DNA of 64,000 nt from Methanobrevibacter sp. (GCA_017652345.1 JAGCBE010000101.1:12182-76181); one strand, 5' to 3'; shown: positions 42,620-56,967, numbered from the stretch's first letter. Made by a program: numbers and translations. The notes: generated from the letters alone by a model not told the origin.

Positions 42620-42951
42620 TAGTTTAGATTTGTAGAATTAAAAATATCGGATGCGCTTCTGAGCTTCGTCTCGATTTTCACATCCCTTTTATCTTTAGAG
42701 AAACCACATATATTGTCGATTTCTTTATAATACTTTAAAAGTTTCTCTTCATATCACTTTTCACACGTTTCTTGTAAACGCTTAATTTCTTGTACAAGTC
42801 ATCTAAGGTAAAGCTCTTGGGCAGACATTCACAATTCTTCTTGGACGATTCTGTCGAGCATTTCCCTAGCCTTTTCATTTTCTGGAGCCACATACTCTTG
42901 TAGAACATCATCCTCCATCTTATTCACATCAATTCACATTTTTATTGGCAT
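42619..42951 (-). CDS. Small helical protein preceding portal
   Basis: A 110-aa, Glu/Lys-rich helical protein (ENEKAREMLDRIVQEELGMS, KRLQETCEKGYEEKLLKYY). Its stop overlaps the portal start (TAATG), so translation is coupled. Possibly a portal chaperone or virion accessory. No family is recognised. Confidence 0.68.
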
Positions 42952-42997
42952 AAAATATAAAAGGAAATATCAGTTAGTACAGTTATCAAAAATAATT

Positions 42998-43058
42998 TAA
43001 GACACATACAATACCTTGAGTGGATAAATTGTCCACTCAGGTATATTTGTATGTCTTA
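42998..43058 (-). terminator. Long imperfect stem-loop/terminator after the giant gene
   Basis: TAAGACA and TGTCTTA ends, ATACAA/TTGTAT, ACC/GGT and GAGTGGA/TCCACTC stack into a hairpin of about 60 bases with a 7-base loop, followed in the leftward transcript by AAATTATTTTTG. The inner GTGGATAAATTGTCCAC is the same as in the hairpin at 18509-18537. Confidence 0.68.
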
Positions 43059-43061
43059 TTT

Positions 43062-46000
43062 TTATTCTGCCTCAAGTGCCTCCGTTGTTTTCTTAGTAAT
43101 ATCACTTAATTGCTTTTTCTTAGAAATTGTTTCTGTTTTTGGTCATTTAACATTTCTGTTGACATCTTTAGCTATGCTTAAGTCTATATGAGGTTTATAT
43201 GATTGAACCTTTAGGTTATTAACCTGAGGCGTATATCATCTCAATCAAAGTTCCTTAACTAGATTTGCTCATTGAATAGTTACTGGTACCCATTGTTTAC
43301 GACTTCATATGCTTCAAGTTCATCTACCATTACTACCTCAGCTTCATCAAATCTTATTTGCAAGCTGTTTAAAGGCGGATGATAAACTATTGGCAGATTT
43401 TGTTCAAGATTTAGAACCAGTTCAACTAGATTGCATACTCTCTAAATTAGAAATAGTCATGCCATCCCATTGATAAAGCATACTGTTCATGTAATCTGCA
43501 TATATGTCATAATTATCTCATAGTAACTCTCTAAGCTTTTCTGGATTACGCTGTATAAATTCTTTATTTTTATGGAATATAGCAGCCATAATCTCCTGCT
43601 TTTGTGAAGGAGTAAAACTATTCGTGTCATAAACTCTATTATAAATACTATCTATCAACGAAGCAGTTACTGCTCATGTAGGGTCCTTGCTCTTATATAT
43701 ATTAACTAATGTAGAAGCTTCAGCTACAGCTAAGTCCACATTTCAATTATCAATAGCTTTAGCAACAGCTCATATTTGCTTTAATGTACTCTCGTATTGA
43801 TACTTCAAGCTAACAGACTTACTTCAATCATCATTTTCTTCTACATCAAAGAATCTATCTAAAACTTTTCTATCTCATTCTTTTGCTTGACTTTGAATAA
43901 TTTGTAATGCAGCAACTGTTGCATCATCCTCATCTAATACCTGTAATTTATCAAACAAAGTTTTATCTTCTCACTGTATCTTTGAGTTTCATATTGCTAA
44001 TAATAGCTCAGTATCCAGTCAAACATTTCCAAACTCTGTCTTTGTCCATCTATTATCTTTTCATTTTTTTCAGGCATTTAGGGCGTCAATATACCCACTT
44101 GTGTAATGTTCAATTAAATTATGGGCTTGTCATTGTCACAACATTTTAACATATAGCTGATAGTTAGGGTCAGATGAATGATTATTTAACCAATTTTTTG
44201 CATAGTTGTAAATTAGATTAGTCGTATAACTTTCATTGTATCAATGAGTTTTAACATCTTGAATTAGCTTATTCCAAGATGGGTCAATAACTTTTTCTCA
44301 TCATTGAGTTTTAAATTCTCAATGCTCATTAGTCAAATACTTCATATGGTCTAACCAAAGTTCCATTTCCGCATCAGCCTTCTTTCACTCTTCTTTACCA
44401 TTCATATGTCAATAATCTTCATATTGAATTAATGACTTAATAAAATTAGAGCTTCAAGGACGATACTTTGCGTTATTCAACATAGTATTAAAGAATATCT
44501 CTGCCTCTTGTGGAGTTTTAGGAGTAACTATTCATCTTCTATAAAACTCTTTACCAGCACTTGTATTTTGCAGCGTCTCAGCTAGGTCATTATTTGTTGA
44601 ATAACTAGGAGCACCTCTTGTTATAGCCTTATATATATTCTTAGGTATTGCAGCAAGCTGACTTCAGTTAATAAACGACTTAGCTAAGTTTCACATATAA
44701 GTCCATCTAGCATCCCAAGGAATATCTCAATTAAATATTTGCCCAAGAGTTTCCCAAGTCTCAGTATTATCTATTTCATAAGTAAAGTTTTTATCTGAAC
44801 TAAGCTTGCTCTCTCACATCAATATATTCGGTATACCTCAAGTTTGTCAAGACATTTCATAAGTATATCAATAAGCATTTTGGTCTTCATTAACCATATA
44901 TCTTAAAGAACCAAATGAAAGTTTCCAGAACTCACTTTGTAGATAATTTAAAGCTTCTTCAGGGCCTCACGTTGTAAACGCCGCCGCCCACTTAGCTATC
45001 CAATTAACAGGCTTCCATTGCCTTCAGAAGTTCTTTCATAGGGCGTTAAAGAATGCTCAAACTCAATACGTATCTTTATAAATTGTTGGATTCATATGAG
45101 AAGCAAATATACTTCTAGCCTGTTCCTCGAAAGGTCTTAATGGTCAGAAAGACTGTAATCACTGAAACCACTGGGAGGTCATATTTAACGTATCAGTCAT
45201 ATATTCTATAAAATCCATTTCATCATAGAAATTCTCATCATCGGGTCGTCTTCAGTTATCCTGAAATCTTTGTAATTTCCATGTCCATCTTAAGTCGTTA
45301 AACAATGCTCAAATGAAATTTGTAAACTCTGGCTGTTTTGTTATATATTCAGCTAATGCCTCTCTTCACTCCCTACTCCAAGCTCATTTAGATGTTCACA
45401 ACATTTTTAACGCAGTGAATATATTTGCTCAAGTTTGTTTAAATATATTCTGTCACCAACTTCACCTAAAGTTAAACAACTGCATGAGTCAATACATTAT
45501 ATTTCAAAATCAACTTCCTGCAACTGCTCTATCTATTCATCAGAAACCTAGTCAAAGAATATTTCTAAAGTTTCTACCAGAATAAGCAGACACTCTATCC
45601 ATAAGCCTAGTCTTTACTTCCGCACTCACTCTAGGGTCCTCCATAAATGACAAAAATTCTTTAGCAGAACTAAACTGTAAAAAATCATTTCATCTTATAG
45701 CTTTTAAGAATGATATATTTTTAAAATTTCTAGAGAATAAACCATCGATAATATTATTAGCGTTATCTTTGTATGGGTCGAGCTGCCTAAACCATTTATT
45801 TGTAGCACTAATACTTGATGCAGCATGATTGTCTATCTTAGCATACATATTAATATAATCATCACTTGTCTCAATAGGAGATGTTCTATATATTTCATCT
45901 ACATCTGGCAATCAATATCTATTATAATAACTATCTAGACGTAAATCGTCCGGACTGACTGTAGACTTTCATCGTAAAACAATCTCATTATATGCTCAAT

Positions 46001-49000
46001 CAAGAACTCAGAAATGTGTTCTAACTGCGTCTACATCAGACATACTCTCAACTCATAGCTCTCTCTCAAATCATATTTGTTTTAAAAAATATGCTAATGA
46101 TTGTTGTGGAATAGTGAGTAGCTGTCAAGGATAAGACATTAAAAATCTGAATACAAAATTACTTCAATTTAACGCATTCAATATCTTCATCTTTGTTCTT
46201 CACCATCATTCTCATGTCAATGAGAATCAAGTAAGTCATTGTAATATTCTCTTAAAATCTCATTCACTAAAGTTTGCTGCAAAGATTTCATTGAACTCAT
46301 CTCTAGTGATTCAACTAATATCTTCTGCATAATCTCTATATCATCACAGACTTTCTGTGAAGTTTCATTTACCCCTACGAATAAACACAGCAGCATCGTC
46401 TGCTAATTGTCATTTAGCAAACTTAAAGAATTTTAATATTTGATTCTGCTCTACTCACGAAAGAAGTCAAAATACTCACTTAACAGTATCTATGTTTTTT
46501 ACAACTTCTCATATATGAAAGAACGCTCTATTTAATTGTGCGCTAGTTGTACATCAAGTAAGTCAGTCGGCACTACCAAGTAACCTTTCTAAGTTTTTAA
46601 AATATTTTGCTAATCTAAGTGCCAAATCTTCAGCCTTTGTTTCTGGGACTACAGAACGCAACTTAGCTAAATCCATGGCATAATATTCAGCATATGCCTC
46701 TTTTACTAAATCATTTCTCTTAAGAATCTGTCAAGGCTTCCATTTTCAAAAAGAGATATTTCATTTCCATCAAATTAAATAATCTTTAATTCATCTAGCA
46801 GCTTCTTCATTTAATCAACTCAAGCTATCTAAAGCGTCAACAATCTGATTTGTTAACGTATATTGTCTCATCGACGTTCTGACATCATTCATAAATGCGG
46901 TCATCAAATTACTTTCTGCCTCGCTGATATATTGGGTCTGATTCAACATAGCCCTCAAGTTCGAATCATATTGACTTATGATATCATTTCTCCATTCTTT
47001 TTGTCTTTTAACTAAAGCTTCATTGTCTGGAGAGCCTTCGAACTTCTTTAACTCATCGGCTCAGGCAACAAATATACTCTCATCATTAAATATATCTTTT
47101 TTCCAACTATCAATATTCATCTCTCAAGCTTCCTGAAAGGAAATCTTTCTTCAGTCATTTGTTGTAATATATATAGCTGTTTGTAAATTATCTATATCAT
47201 CTATTCAAACAGCTTTTAAATCATTAATAGCTTGGTTGTATTGTTGCTTCATTGCGTCGGCGACTTTTTGCTTTATATTTCTAACCGTAGTTTTACCATC
47301 CAATAATGTTCATCATTTAGGGATATCCTTAACATGAACATACGGCTCAAAAACTTTTTTATAAACCAGTTTCATTCTATCAACCGCCTCCCCGACTTCC
47401 TTTGGAGACATCTTAACTTGCTTAAATGCAGCCTGAGATTCTGCTATAGATTTATCGATAATATTATCTAAATCTTTAACCGTTAAATAAGATTGTTCTC
47501 TAAATTTATTAACTATTTTTTCAAATATATTTTTCTTAGCTATCGTATCTATAACTGAAATATTATCAAATTTAGATAGATATTTATCCATATTCAATAA
47601 ATTTCATTCAAGTGCTATAGGTATTCATTCCTTACCTACTTTATAAGACTGGAAAAAATTATATTGTTGCAATCTAGGATTTTGCTTATAAAGTAAATCT
47701 GTAGCTAAATTGGCCATAGAATTTAAACCTTTCGCCGCTTCCAAATATCTAAGCATAGCATACGCTTGCTTGTTTGAAAGTCACTCAATTCAAGCTCTTC
47801 ATAAAGCCTTAATTCACTCAAGTCATCATATATTTTGTGGTAGCTGAGCTATAGTTTCAGCTAGTGCTTGTTTGACATCATAAACTAAATATTGTCAATT
47901 AACCTCTCTAATTATTCATCCGCCGTCAATAAGCTGCTGTCTTCTTTCGTCTATAATCTTTTGCATTTTCTCATTTTCGCCCTTAATTCACTTAAGGATA
48001 GACATATTTATATCATTATTCTTAGCGGTATTAGAAAGCGTCATGCTATATCTCTGATTTATTTTGTTTCTAATAGAAACTAATTCTTCTCTAAGTTTAT
48101 CTACATTTTGTCATTTTACTCCAATAGGCAGTAGAGATTTTAAATTAGTAATTCATTGCCTCTCTTGCTTAGAAAGAAATCTACCATATCTAGGAAGTAA
48201 ATAATCTTGTTCAAACATATCTAATGCATATCCAGCTTCTTGTTTTAGTCATTGAGCTCATTGAAAATCTAATGTTCAATTCTTCACTCAATCAAGAACT
48301 TCGTTCGTATACTTGTCCAAGATTCAATTAAGAATGTCTCTTTCGTAATTTAAGCCTATGTCAGCTCATTCTGCCATTTCTACAGCAGCTATAGCTGAAT
48401 AACTTTCTGGTAAGAATATATTCTTAATCTCCTTCACAGTAGAGATATTTCATTGCTCCATCTTTCCAAATCTTCACTTGAACAGAGCGTCCTCATAATC
48501 GAACTTAAACTCTGTAGGCATTAATGTATCTACTATAGATTTTAGTCAATCAGCTGTGTAAGGTATTTTATTTTTATAAAGAAAAGCTTCTACAAATTTA
48601 TTATTCAAATCTATAGTTCAGCGTAGATATTCATATACAAAACTTCTAATATTCATAAGCGGCAAAGAATATCCAGCGTCAACTAAATTCTCTGCAAATT
48701 GAATTGACAATGTATCAAATATATTACTATTGATTGCATTTATAAATTGTTTCATCTCCTTATCAGTTAGTGTCTGATTAGAAAGAAACATTTCTTTATA
48801 TATTTTTTCAAATGTTCAATTTGTAAACATATCTCTAATTTGTTGCATAGACATAGTCTGCGCTGTTCATCCATTAGCCAACGAAATTATCTTTCACTTT
48901 GACATTAAACTATCCATAGCAGTAGGAGCTGTTTTATAATCTAAGTAGGCCTCCCTAATATGTGCGACATTGTCATTTCATTTAATAGTTCATCTTATCA

Positions 49001-52000
49001 AAGAGTCTCACAAATCTTTTTTAATTTCTGCTTCTAATTGCTCATCTGTATAACCAGCAATTTGATTTTTCACTGAATTAATATCTACAACCTCTCTGTC
49101 ATACCTTCACGTAGTAAATCTTTCTAAAGTAAATTTCTCATCCACCTTCTGCCAAAGAGCTGATTTATTTTGTATTTGGTCAAATGCCTTCATGTCTATT
49201 CATAATCTCTCAGAAAGCATATTTTGAACTCTATCTATGTACTCTTTACTAATAACATCTGGGGCCTCTTCTCAAAGCATTCTTCAGAAATAATTAGCCG
49301 CAGAAGCATTTAATTCGTCGTTATATTTTATCATGGCTTCCGTAGCATTTACAGATTTTCAAGCGTCTGGTAAGTATTTCATATTTACCATATCATTGAA
49401 CATCTGTTCTACCTCGGCTCTGTGATTATCGACGAGTCATAACCATTCAGCTATATCTCTAAAAAACTGTTCAACCCTTTTAAAGAAAGTCTTTTGTCAT
49501 CTCTTAGAAACTTCTCAATATGTAAACTTTCAAGTCTTAAACCGCTCTGCAAAAGAATCGGCTAAGATTTCCTCTGCCTCATCTGCACTATATCCAAAAA
49601 GTTTTATTGCATCAGCCAATATCTTATCATGTTCTTCTTTTCAAACTATGTCAAATATAGCGTGAAATAATTCGTGAGGCGCAGTATTATCCTTAACCAT
49701 TTGAGAAAAATAAATCACTCAATTTCAATATGCTCAATAAGCTGCTACTCACTCAATCATATTTCACTCAACAATCTTCACATCAAATCAATACTCATCA
49801 GCTATCTCTTTCCATGTCCTATTCTTTGTAAACATCTCAACCTTCATAGCATCTGTTGCCGATATATTTGCTTCATTTATGTAATAAGGCAACGCTAATG
49901 GTGTAGTTGGTTGTGAAATTTGAGACGCCCATTTTACTGGTATTTTATCTATATCCATAGGTTTGCCATTCCATATTACCGTACGGAATTGTTCCCTAAA
50001 ATTTTCAGCTATATTAGGATGAAGTTTGCTAGCATCAATAGGCCCCTCAAGTGGATTAAAATGCTTTACCATAGCATACTCATTAAGAATTTCTTTTACT
50101 GATTCGTCATCAAAAGCTGATAAGGCATTCATAAATCTTTGTTGGAATTCGTCTTCAAGCTCTGTAGGAATATAATGATATCAAGTTATTTCGTTTCTAA
50201 ACGCATCCCTCATTAATTGCATCTCACGGGGATATGGTTCCTGCCAAGATGGAGAAGTTCCTCTTGTAGCATTCCAATTTTTTTCTCTATATCAAACAGC
50301 GTATGACTGACTCTCTCAGGCCTCTCTATAATATGCATCAAAATCAGTTTTATCCATCTGGTCAAAAAGCTTTTTACGTCATTTTTCCCAATCATTTTCA
50401 ATTTTTGCATAAGCCTTAAGCTCTTTATCTCGAATCCTTTTTTGCTCAGGAGTTAATGATTTTAATATTTCATCATAATATTCATGAACAACCATGAGTC
50501 TAGGATAATAGGCTCTACTGGATTTTGCCCAGTCTGGAATATTTACATCTTTTAAGTCTTTAGCGCGTCCATATAAGAAATCTACAGCTCACCGTTCTTT
50601 TGCCTTAGACGGCTTAGGGTCGCGAGCCTTAAAAGTATGTCATTCGTGATGCTGTATATAGTGTTGTATTTCGTGCGACATAGTGCTACGCCACTCTGCT
50701 ACATCACTTCGAAACTCATTTAAAGCAAACGTAAAGTCATCGGTACGCCTATTATAATATCAGCCCCGATTTGCCATTTTTCTAACATGAACTGGTCTAT
50801 CTTTTAATTCAGGATATGCGGCAAATAGCTCTGGATTATCTATAATATCTCATATAGTTTTTATGTCCTTCTTAATCTTACGTAGAATTTTGTCACCAGA
50901 CTTATACCCTGTTATCTGATTTTTATAAGCTAAAGCTTGATTAAACTTAGACGTAAAATTATTTGCTCAAGGAATCTCAAATTCTATATCTCACCAAGCT
51001 GATACACTTAAACCAGTCTTAGCATATATCTCATCAGAAGTTGCTCAAGCCTCAAGCATCTTAACTGCCTCATCATATCTATTAACATAATCTGGATAAT
51101 CTTTAACAAGATTTTCAAGTCACTTAGGTCAGACTAATTGATACTTCATTCTTGGGTCTGTCGTAGGCAGTCTATTATCTACATATTTAATCTGTTCTGG
51201 AGAGAAAACAATCCGCTCTCACTGGAAACTCTGTACTCAATCGTACCCCATTCTTTGTAATTCCTCTCTCGCAAAAACTCAAGCATTAGTTTGTCATTTA
51301 AATTTATCCCATACTTTATATGCTACATCAGCTGAAGCGGGATTGACTATATTCAAATAATATTCTCATATATTCTCTCAATACCCTTTTGCTTCATCGT
51401 ACCACTCACTAAAAAACATTCACTGAATGTCGGAACTTCTTCTTGCTGCATTTATATCAAATACGTCAAACTTAGCATTAGTTCAGTGATAGAATGTTAA
51501 CAAATTCCCATTCTCATCTCTGGCTTTAGAATTAGAAAAGTATTCATATTGTTGGTCAGAAATTTGTCTTCATTGGTTATCTACTCATCCTTTTGTATAA
51601 CTTGGTTGATATCTAAGTTTGTCACCATTCTTACCTGTTGCAGCTTCAAATGCTGTAGCAAGGATTTCTCTTGTAGGTCTAGCCTCTCAAAGTGTCTGGA
51701 TGGAAATTGTACCAGCTACATCTCTATACACATCATCATACAGAGTTTTATAAAATAGCTGTCCATCTTCCATGGTAAAGTTTGAACTTAATCAACCTCT
51801 AGGATATAATGCTGTAATCTTTTCTTCATCTTTTAAATCTTTGTCTACTTGGTCGAACGCATCGCTAAATACACTATTGGCTCTCCATTGACTATCATTT
51901 ACAATAATATATCCTCACTTATATTTTTTTAATTCTTCAGCTAGGATATTCACATCTTCAGAATCAGGTATTACACTAATGTCTGTACTATCAACTTTCA

Positions 52001-53555
52001 TCTTATTTTTATCGGCCAACTTATCGTAGAAGTCAGCCTTCGCTCTATTTAATTCATCCTTTTGATAAAGTGATTTTCTAAAGTCAAAGAATCCAATAGG
52101 AGCTCATTCTTTTATCTCATCTCAGCATATAGCTTTTAATGAAACATCACGAATGCTTGTTACCTTCGCAGCTTCTTTAGCTTTAGAAAATAGTTTTAAT
52201 ATCCTCTCAGCGGCTTCTTTATTTCATCCTAACAATCTAGACGTAGCCACAGAAAGTACAGTACCATCACTAAAGAAGCCTACCCTAAGTAACTTTAGGA
52301 TATTCTCATCTTGGGTAATATCATAAATAATCTGAATCAAATCTATAGGCTTAAATTCTGCTCAAGCTATTGTGATTGGGTCTTTTAATATGTCTGGATT
52401 TTCTCAAAGTTTCTTGGCAAAAGCCTTAATTCAATGCAATAATTGACTTCAATCCTTTACTTTTATACCACGTTTAGCCGCACTTCTGGCTGCGTTATCT
52501 GCTGTAACTATATCAGAAAATGTTGCACCCCTCTCAGCAAATTCCATTGTATTTATAATAGACTTTGCTTTTTGCATATTTTCTTGACTCACTCTCATTC
52601 AAGAAGTAAGCTCAACAAGTTTATCTCTATAGACTTCTCTAAGAGCTCAATCTTTATATAACTGTTCTGTGTTTGTATATGCTCTAGCTAATAATTTATC
52701 TAAATCGTCTTTTCAATATTTTGCAATTTGGTCTCTATCAAGAGGACCAGTTAAATTCTCTGCTCACATATCTGCGAAAGCTTTTAATACTCAATCATCT
52801 ATAGCTCAATCAGAAAGTAATTCCCTGGCCATAATAAATTGACTCCAAGCCTTGCCGGCAGAAACTGGGTCGTCTCAAAAAATCTTTTTGATTGTATTCC
52901 ATTCTTCATCAAGCTTAGCAAAATTCTTAGGATTCTCTCATTTAGCTATCTGCTCCATGGCTTCTTTGTGAAGTTTTTTAACTTCATCATCAAAAACTCA
53001 TTTAGTTATCTCTCAATCCCTAAGCTGCTTCCTTAAGCTTTCCAATCATTTACTTTTTATTTCTGAATATTGTCTAATACTATAATTAGCAGAAATGTTT
53101 TCAGAAATGGCCTGCTTCATTTCTTCTACAGCTTTTACGGGGTCTTTAGAATATTGACCTCACCACTGTTTAGCTATATCTTCAAAATCAGCAGGATTTG
53201 CTTTTCTAAGTTTTTCAAGTAAATCTACTCACCTAGAAATCGTTCATCACTCTTTTCTTATTTGTTCAGCTAACTCTCTATAAGCGTCAGCTGCCCTCAC
53301 TTCGTTATTAAGTATTTTTGCCTGAACTATAGCTCTCATTTCAATATCAGCTGAGTTTGCTTTTAGTTCTAGTTCGTGAGCGCTCCATCAAGTTAAGGCA
53401 TCGATATCTTCGTCCTTTCATAACTTTCATGCGCGAACTAAGGCATCTTTCTTTTTCGTGGAAAGTCTGGCAATTTCATTAGCCAAATCTTCATCTCAAG
53501 AGATAATACCTAATGAAATGATATTTGATAATTCTTCACAGTTTTTTACTGCCAT
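43062..53555 (-). CDS. Giant polyvalent virion protein with ADP-ribosyltransferase and two zincin motifs
   Basis: A 3497-aa protein. I checked the frame line by line and found no TAA/TAG over 10.5 kb. N-terminal 650 residues: long helices. Residues about 689-792: FYHGTNAKFDVFD, GMFFSEWYDEAKGY, YYLNIVNP, MGYDGV and IVFSPEQIKYVDN, the order of ADP-ribosyltransferase-like domains of polyvalent proteins. 961-965: HEIQH in SHEIQHYIQHHEG, as in zincin domains of the same proteins. 1294-1298: HELFH with ADSFAERF downstream, a second zinc peptidase site. The remaining 2200 residues are mostly helical. Probably injected with DNA, where toxin-like domains would act on host targets. Confidence 0.85.
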
Positions 53556-53565
53556 TAGTTTAAAA

Positions 53566-56500
53566 TTAACATCATAAAAGTTCTCTTACCTTTAAAGTGA
53601 TTTCGTCATATCATCACGAATCAGCTAAGTTTTCTATAGCATCAGATGATATTTTTACTCACTTTGCTCATTTTATTTTCATTAAAGCCTCTCTCGTATT
53701 TTGTGCTTCCTTTAAAGAAATTCATAAACTCTCAAGAGACATATTCTCAGCCTTAAGTCAAAAGTGATTAAGTCATTTTTCGTTTAAAAAGTATGTAGTT
53801 CAATTTTCATCAGTTATCTCATCAAACCATTTTCATTTATTCTTTTCTATATCAGAGTATCATTCGTATTTTGCTAATCTATCTAAATCAGCCTGGCTAA
53901 ATCAATTCTCTATCCTTGTAGCAAACCCTCAATTAAGAGCACTATCTAATATTGGGTCATACTCTCATAAGTCTCAAGTTGCAAGAACATTTGCTCTTGG
54001 TCAATTCTTGAATTTGATAGTTGATACAAATGGTCAGACACTAACTTCCCCAGGAATGTTACCTAAATATTTTATTGCATCTGCAATGTTTGTATTTTTA
54101 TTTTGAAGAATTTGTCTAACTCTCTTACCTATAGTCGAATTACTTCCAAAGGCTTGATTTACATAACTATAAGTTAAATCTTTAGTCATCTTACCTATAG
54201 CAGCTTTTTGTGCTGGAGTAAGATTTTTATAGGCCTGTTTAGCAGCATCTTCAATAGCTCAATAACTTTTTACAAAAGCTTTTAAATCTTCGAATCACAA
54301 ATCTCAAGCTCACTTTCTCAACATTCTAGCAATATTCTCTGCTGCTTCTGGAGATGAATCTATATATTTTGCCAAACTCCAAATATTATCTCACCGTTTA
54401 CCATTAACTAAATTCCACCAATGTAATCAGGTTCATAATCTTGCTAACTCTGGCATAATATCAAAGAGTCAACTTCATATGGCAGACATCATAAATGATG
54501 CTTGTGAATATGGCTCCGTATCATAAGCACTCCACTGAGCGTCCATAAGCTGTCATAATCAGAATTGCGTAACTGCCCTGTCTATTAATTCTGCTGCAGT
54601 TTTTATTGTTTGATAATTTTTAATTTTTGGAGCGGTCTTGGCTGCATTAATAATTGCACTATAAGCGTTTTTACTCATTCATAAAGCCCTAGCGGCTTTT
54701 TCTCATCTTGCCAATCAAGTAATTACTCTAAATTTATTTAACATGCTAGCTCATTCTGCAGCCTTTGTAGCTTTATATAATCTAGAAATATTTCAAATAT
54801 GTCTTGCCGTTGTTGTAAGTCATCCAGGTCAAGTAGTGGCATAGAGCGCAACATCTGGAAGAAGATTTCATATAACTTCTGGCGTATATTCAATCACATC
54901 CAAATAATATTTTTTAATAGTTCTACCGATATTACTATCATCTGTTTCAAGCAATCTCCATACAGTAGCATCTTGGTCCATGTATTCTTTTGTTAATCAA
55001 TCGTACAACGTTCCCATAGACACAATTCATACGGTATCCATTCAAAAAGCCCAAGAGGCTTGTCATACCTCTCATAAAAAGCTTCACGCTGGAGCTATAA
55101 AATGTTCCAATTCATTCCAAGCTTTTTTAACAGGTCAATCTTTATCTTTTTTATAATTATACAAAGCGTCATTTGTAAACTTCTCTACAATATCAAGAGC
55201 TGACCTATGTTCAGAAAGTGATGTTCTATCTAATCAAGCTAGCTCCCTAAGTCATTTAGTCTGCACATCATTTAAGCTCTCTCCATTTTCAAATACATCT
55301 GGAGTATTAACTATTTTTCATCTCTTATCAGTTCAATATAACAAAGTCTGTCTAAGTATCTCATTTTCGTTTCTAGCATATTGTTCGTCCATCTGCCTCG
55401 CAATCTTCGCGGCTTCAAGAGTTTGTTTGTCATATTCACTCCACGTAGACTCATCTCTACTTAAAATTTCTTGTTCGGCTCTGTATAGTGGAGCCATATA
55501 TGCATACCATCTACCAAAATCACTAGGGAGTATCAATGACCTATATGTCATCAAGGCGTTATTTCTTGAGTCTGGGTCAAGAACTCATATCGGCTCAAAA
55601 TATTTATCTATATTATTCATAGCAAGATTGGTTTGTTTTTCCATCCAATCACTCTGCATATTTCACAAATTAAACTCTTCAGAATTGTTATCAACTCTAG
55701 TATATTGCATTCATAAATCACTCTTTGTTTGAGCGTTTCTCAAATACATAGCTATAAAGTTATCAAACTCTTCAGGAGTCGGTTCATAACTTCAAATATT
55801 TGTTTTTCAGTACGCCTCCAACGAATTAAGTTCATCTTGAGTATACATGTTACTTCTCCTTCACGTCTTTCATAAGAGTCAATTCATATAGTAATCGTCC
55901 GACCTAATTCTGAATAACCTCTTTGCTTCATCATAAAAATTCTGATAAGCCTGCGATACATCTGCTTGAGTGGCTCAAGGTAGATTGGCCTCAGTGATAT
56001 ATTCACTTAAAAGCTCATCAAATTTATCTTTAACTCACTCATGCGTTCAAAAATCCCAATCAAAAAATCACCTATCTTCATTCAGGTCAAGATAGTATAC
56101 ATTTCTATTGTCTGGATTATATCAAACAGCATACAACTCTTCTAGTTCATCGTACTTTTTATTAGCATTTCTTGAATCAATAAGAGAATTTATAGTATTA
56201 TTTATTCAACTCTGCCAACTATTAGCGATATCTTGTATATCTTTAGTAGCTCAACTAAATCGATTTCAAAGTTTACTTAAAAAATTATCATCCTCTTTGT
56301 CCTCTGTAACAATATTGTTTGCGGATTCTTGTGCTATCATAGGAGTGCTACTCCCTTCTGAATATTGTCACATACTATCAAGACTAAACGCATTGGATGA
56401 TATATTAGTTAAACCTAATTTTGGATTATTTATAGTTCAGCTAGATATCTGCTGATTGAGCGTCTGTCCTCAAGCATACTGATTAGTATCTTCTTTAACT

Positions 56501-56589
56501 GTATCATCGTATGTGTCTCAGCTAAATCGATTCTTTATTCACCTCCAAGCAGAACTAGCTCATTTTTTTATTGTGTCCCAAAATGACAT
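53566..56589 (-). CDS. Large internal virion/ejection-like protein
   Basis: A 1007-aa protein with its stop 10 bases before the giant polyvalent gene. It begins MSFWDTIKKGASSAWRGIKN, an amphipathic start, then is polar and helical throughout, with several Gly/Ala hydrophobic stretches around residues 530-690 that could insert in membranes. Its placement before the giant gene and far from tail fibres suggests both are head-internal proteins ejected into the host. No catalytic motif is recognised. Confidence 0.68.
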
Positions 56590-56612
56590 TTAGAAAATTC
56601 TATGATATAAAT

Positions 56613-56915
56613 CTATTCCTCTTCAAAATAATCGTTCTCAATCTGCTCTCTAATTTTCTCTTCGTGTAAGTCTAACTCTTCTTTATATTGCTCTTTAATC
56701 TTCTCATCAACCACAGGAACAAGTGCAATTCCGGCTGCCTTATCTAATAAAGCCTCTGCTTCGGATTTGGTAAGATTGTACTGTTCAAAGGAATAGACAA
56801 AATATCATTCATCGTCTCTACCGAGAAGACATAGGACTTCTCCGTCCTCGTCTCTAATAATTGCGTAATTATCCGTTAAAGTTTTTAAAACTTCTTGTTT
56901 TCTTTCTAGTAACAT
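56613..56915 (-). CDS. Small acidic protein
   Basis: A 100-aa, Glu-rich protein (MLLERKQEVLKTLTDNYAII, RDEDGEVLCLLGRDDEGYFV, IREQIENDYFEEE), with a small beta domain followed by an acidic helix. It is the first gene of the transcript from the promoter at 56920 and its ATG lies about 15 bases from the -10 box, so the mRNA may be nearly leaderless. It may be a head-assembly or anti-host factor. Confidence 0.66.
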
Positions 56916-56919
56916 TTTT

Positions 56920-56957
56920 CTATATTTAGATTATATAAAAGTGCAAAAATTTTATAA
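56920..56957 (-). promoter_or_regulatory. Phage-type promoter for the giant/portal operon
   Basis: Read leftward: TTATAA (56957-56952), 16 bases, TATAAT (56935-56930), then CTAAATATAG. It lies between the terL stop and the small acidic gene. Confidence 0.7.
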
Positions 56958-56967
56958 CATTTATAGT

